Shown here piece after piece: positions 7,357 to 8,314 of a stretch of 8,314 bases of DNA (position 1 is the stretch's first letter; each line of letters opens with the position of its first letter). The stretch is from Bryobacteraceae bacterium (GTDB lineage Bacteria; Acidobacteriota; Terriglobia; Bryobacterales; Bryobacteraceae): assembly GCA_014379815.1 (NCBI GenBank), contig JACMLA010000735.1, positions 1 through 8,314 of the forward strand. The letters run 5' to 3'. Position numbers and translations under genes: made by a program. A model generated the notes under the pieces. It was not told where the DNA came from. It searched no databases and saw only the letters and a list, made by a program, of their open reading frames with translations.

Positions 7357-7644
7357 ATGCCTTCCGACACTACCTACACAAATTTGCGCCAGAATCTAGC
7401 GAGTATTCTGGATAAGGTAAGCAACGACAGAGATGTGGTTATCGTCCGTCGGAGGCAAGCCAAAGACGTAGCGTTGGTCGCGGCCGACGAGCTGACCAGC
7501 TTGCTGGAAACGGCGCACCTTCTAAGGTCACCTCGAAACGCGGAACGCCTGCTCGGCTCGCTGAGTCGAGCAAAGCAGAGCACTGGCAAGCCCAAGTCTC
7601 CAGCCAAACTAAGACGGGAGTTCCTACCTGAAAAAGGCCTCTGA
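7357..7644 (+). CDS. yefM: YefM/Phd-family antitoxin
   Basis: A 95-residue protein with the YefM pattern: an N-terminal DNA-binding and dimerisation fold, TYTNLRQNLASILDKVSNDR (6-25), then VVIVRRR, VALVAADELTSL and ETAHLLRSPRNAERLLGSL (51-69). The ETxxLLRSPxNAxRL motif is typical of antitoxins that neutralise YoeB-type RNases. The C-terminal tail is basic and probably disordered. In the usual pair YefM binds and blocks YoeB and represses its own promoter, with YoeB as co-repressor. Here the antitoxin frame is clean, but the toxin that follows is degenerate. It is 84 bp after leuD and might be partly read from the leucine promoter. The start at 7357 matches the family N-terminus; no strong Shine-Dalgarno sequence is visible. 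Possible present roles are a free repressor or a neutraliser of a related toxin elsewhere; both are inference. Confidence 0.9.
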   Translation: MPSDTTYTNLRQNLASILDKVSNDRDVVIVRRRQAKDVALVAADELTSLLETAHLLRSPRNAERLLGSLSRAKQSTGKPKSPAKLRREFLPEKGL

Positions 7645-7645
7645 G

Positions 7646-7900
7646 CGTCTAGCCGTTTTTCACGCTGAGTTCCGTGAGGATCTCCGTCATTGGGTTAAAA
7701 CCGATTCGAAAGACCGCGTCACAAGTTCTCGACCACGTGGATGCGATAGTGTCGATCCATTCAAGGCTATTGGCAAACCGGAGCCACTCCGCTTTCGGCT
7801 AGCGGGATGCTGGTCGCCCCGAATTACCCAGGAACACCGGATGGTCTACCAGGTCACAGACCAGCAAGTAGACTTCCTGCAGTGTAGATACCGCTACTAA
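7646..7900 (+). pseudogene. yoeB: Degenerate YoeB-family toxin (mRNA endonuclease)
   Basis: YoeB cleaves mRNA on the ribosome. From CGT at 7646 to the stop TAA at 7898-7900 one frame gives 84 codons that align end to end with YoeB: LAVFHAEFREDLRHWVKTD, then DPFKAIGKPEPL, WSPRITQEHRMVYQV and a final CRYRY. Three defects are visible. First, no ATG, GTG or TTG exists in this frame between the upstream in-frame TAA (7610-7612) and 7841; only a CTG at 7628 could serve. Second, residues coded by about 7721-7753 read TSSRPRGCDSV, while the frame starting at 7722 gives QVLDHVDAIV, the expected helix. A one-base gain near 7721 and a one-base loss near 7752 therefore cancel out. Third, the catalytic His near the C-terminus (His83 of E. 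coli YoeB) is Arg, and the first Arg of WSRRIT is Pro. Glu46 and Arg65 equivalents remain. It almost certainly makes no active toxin. Confidence 0.85.
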
Positions 7901-7910
7901 CAAGATCTTG
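7901..7910. repeat. Perfect 10-bp palindrome between the yoeB remnant and the DUF433 gene
   Basis: CAAGATCTTG follows directly on the yoeB stop codon and ends 12 bases before the GTG start at 7923. It could be an operator for the DUF433 gene, but a 10-bp palindrome alone is weak evidence. Confidence 0.3.
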
Positions 7911-7922
7911 TAATCTGGATAA

Positions 7923-8174
7923 GTGTTACCAGACTGGCAGCCCGCAGCCTACAAGAACTACCGCTGGATCGTTGCCGATCCGGAACTACTGGGCGGTACA
8001 CTCGCAATCCGTGGTACCCGGTTATCGGTCGCCTTGATTCTCGAGTGCTTATCTAACGGGATGACCGTCGAGAACATCAACGAGTCGTTCGGGAACTCCT
8101 TTCCTCCGGAGTCTCTCCGCGAAGTGTTTCTCGTAGCCGCCGAACTCTCGGAAGCATTTCATGTGGCTGCTTGA
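7923..8174 (+). CDS. DUF433 family protein, probable antitoxin
   Basis: An 83-residue protein starting with GTG. After a short N-terminus it shows the DUF433 pattern: WIVADPELLGGTLAIRGTRL (residues 15-34), SVALILECLSNGMTVENI (35-52) and a C-terminal helix, PESLREVFLVAAELSEAF. DUF433 proteins have a small helix-turn-helix-like fold and are commonly found directly upstream of DUF5615 PIN-like toxin genes, where they are taken to be antitoxins. Here the frame is intact and overlaps the start of such a PIN-like toxin stump by 14 bp, the usual tight arrangement. No convincing Shine-Dalgarno sequence precedes the GTG, and no other canonical start lies before the conserved domain. Whether it still has a toxin partner is unknown. 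Confidence 0.8.
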   Translation: MLPDWQPAAYKNYRWIVADPELLGGTLAIRGTRLSVALILECLSNGMTVENINESFGNSFPPESLREVFLVAAELSEAFHVAA

Positions 8175-8283
8175 CGCCAATGTGAATATTCACCTCGCCT
8201 GGCAAAATCCCAAAGCACCAAGAGTACTGCAGCTAGAGTGGTGGTATGAGGGCGTTCGAGCACTTCACCCGCATCACCGTTGA
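8161..8283 (+). pseudogene. Truncated PIN-like (DUF5615-type) toxin, N-terminal stump
   Basis: The ATG at 8161 opens a 40-codon frame beginning MWLLDANVNIHLA, which resembles the start of DUF5615 PIN-like toxins, where the first Asp is an acidic active-site residue. From about residue 14 (WQNPKAPRVLQLEWWYEG) the resemblance fades, and the frame stops at 8281-8283. Family members run to roughly 100 residues or more, with further acidic residues absent here. It overlaps the DUF433 gene by 14 bp, and a second DUF433 gene starts inside it at 8246. The simplest reading is that a deletion removed the rest of the toxin and joined its first codons to the region before the next antitoxin gene. Function is unlikely. 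Confidence 0.6.
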
Positions 8284-8314
8284 ATCCGATAAGTGTGGCG
8301 GCGAACCTTCTATC
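8246..8314 (+). CDS. Second DUF433 family protein, N-terminal part (runs off window)
   Basis: From the ATG at 8246 the frame is open to the window end (23 codons). It reads MRAFEHF followed by TRITVESDKCGGEPSI, the typical DUF433 opening (ITV-x-P/S-x-x-CGG-x-P-x-I before the usual RG-x-R). It overlaps the PIN-like toxin stump in a different frame. The upstream sequence GAGTGGTGGT is only a poor ribosome site. It differs enough from the DUF433 protein at 7923-8174 to be a separate module and not a recent copy. Its toxin partner, if any, would lie beyond the window. Confidence 0.65.
   Translation, partial: MRAFEHFTRITVESDKCGGEPSI

Noticed and set aside
7628..7630. CTG as a start codon rescuing the YoeB frame
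   Set aside because: CTG starts are rare, no ribosome site is evident, and the product would still have the frameshifted helix and the His-to-Arg change.

Overview
The window reads as bacterial chromosome of moderately high GC content. The leucine genes, a CheA with tandem CheW-like domains, and YefM/YoeB and DUF433/PIN-like toxin-antitoxin remnants together would fit an Acidobacteriota-type soil bacterium. That placement is an impression from protein style; no marker gene here proves it.

Layout. Positions 1-1823 (minus strand) hold the first 607 codons of a chemotaxis histidine kinase, cheA; its 3' end lies outside the window. Just upstream of it, on the same strand, is a LysR-type regulator (1891-2763). 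A compact 114-bp divergent control region (2764-2877) separates this regulator from leuA. It contains two dyads and two similar T-N11-A boxes, a good -35/-10 pair for the regulator, and a possible near-leaderless promoter for leuA. The plus strand then carries a complete, tightly packed leuABCD cluster (2878-7272). It encodes 2-isopropylmalate synthase, 3-isopropylmalate dehydrogenase and both subunits of isopropylmalate isomerase, the whole branch from 2-ketoisovalerate to 2-ketoisocaproate. The LysR protein is the obvious candidate regulator. LeuA is short (394 aa) and lacks the C-terminal leucine-sensing domain. The leuB-leuC junction is made of three 32-bp tandem copies of the leuB 3' end; the repeat supplies the present leuB stop and most of the leuC ribosome binding site.

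Downstream of leuD (7273-8314) is a small toxin-antitoxin graveyard. A YefM/Phd-family antitoxin is intact, with a TGTACA-type operator in front of it. The YoeB toxin reading frame that follows has no canonical start codon, about 11 residues read in the wrong frame between two opposite indels, and an Arg in place of the C-terminal catalytic His. Next comes an intact DUF433 antitoxin-like gene. It overlaps a 40-codon stump of a PIN-like (DUF5615-type) toxin, and a second DUF433 gene begins inside that stump and runs off the window. In both modules the antitoxin-like gene has survived while its toxin has decayed.

The main points for a second look are the decayed yoeB beside an intact yefM, the tandem repeat at leuB/leuC, the leuA without its regulatory domain, and the divergent LysR/leuA control region.
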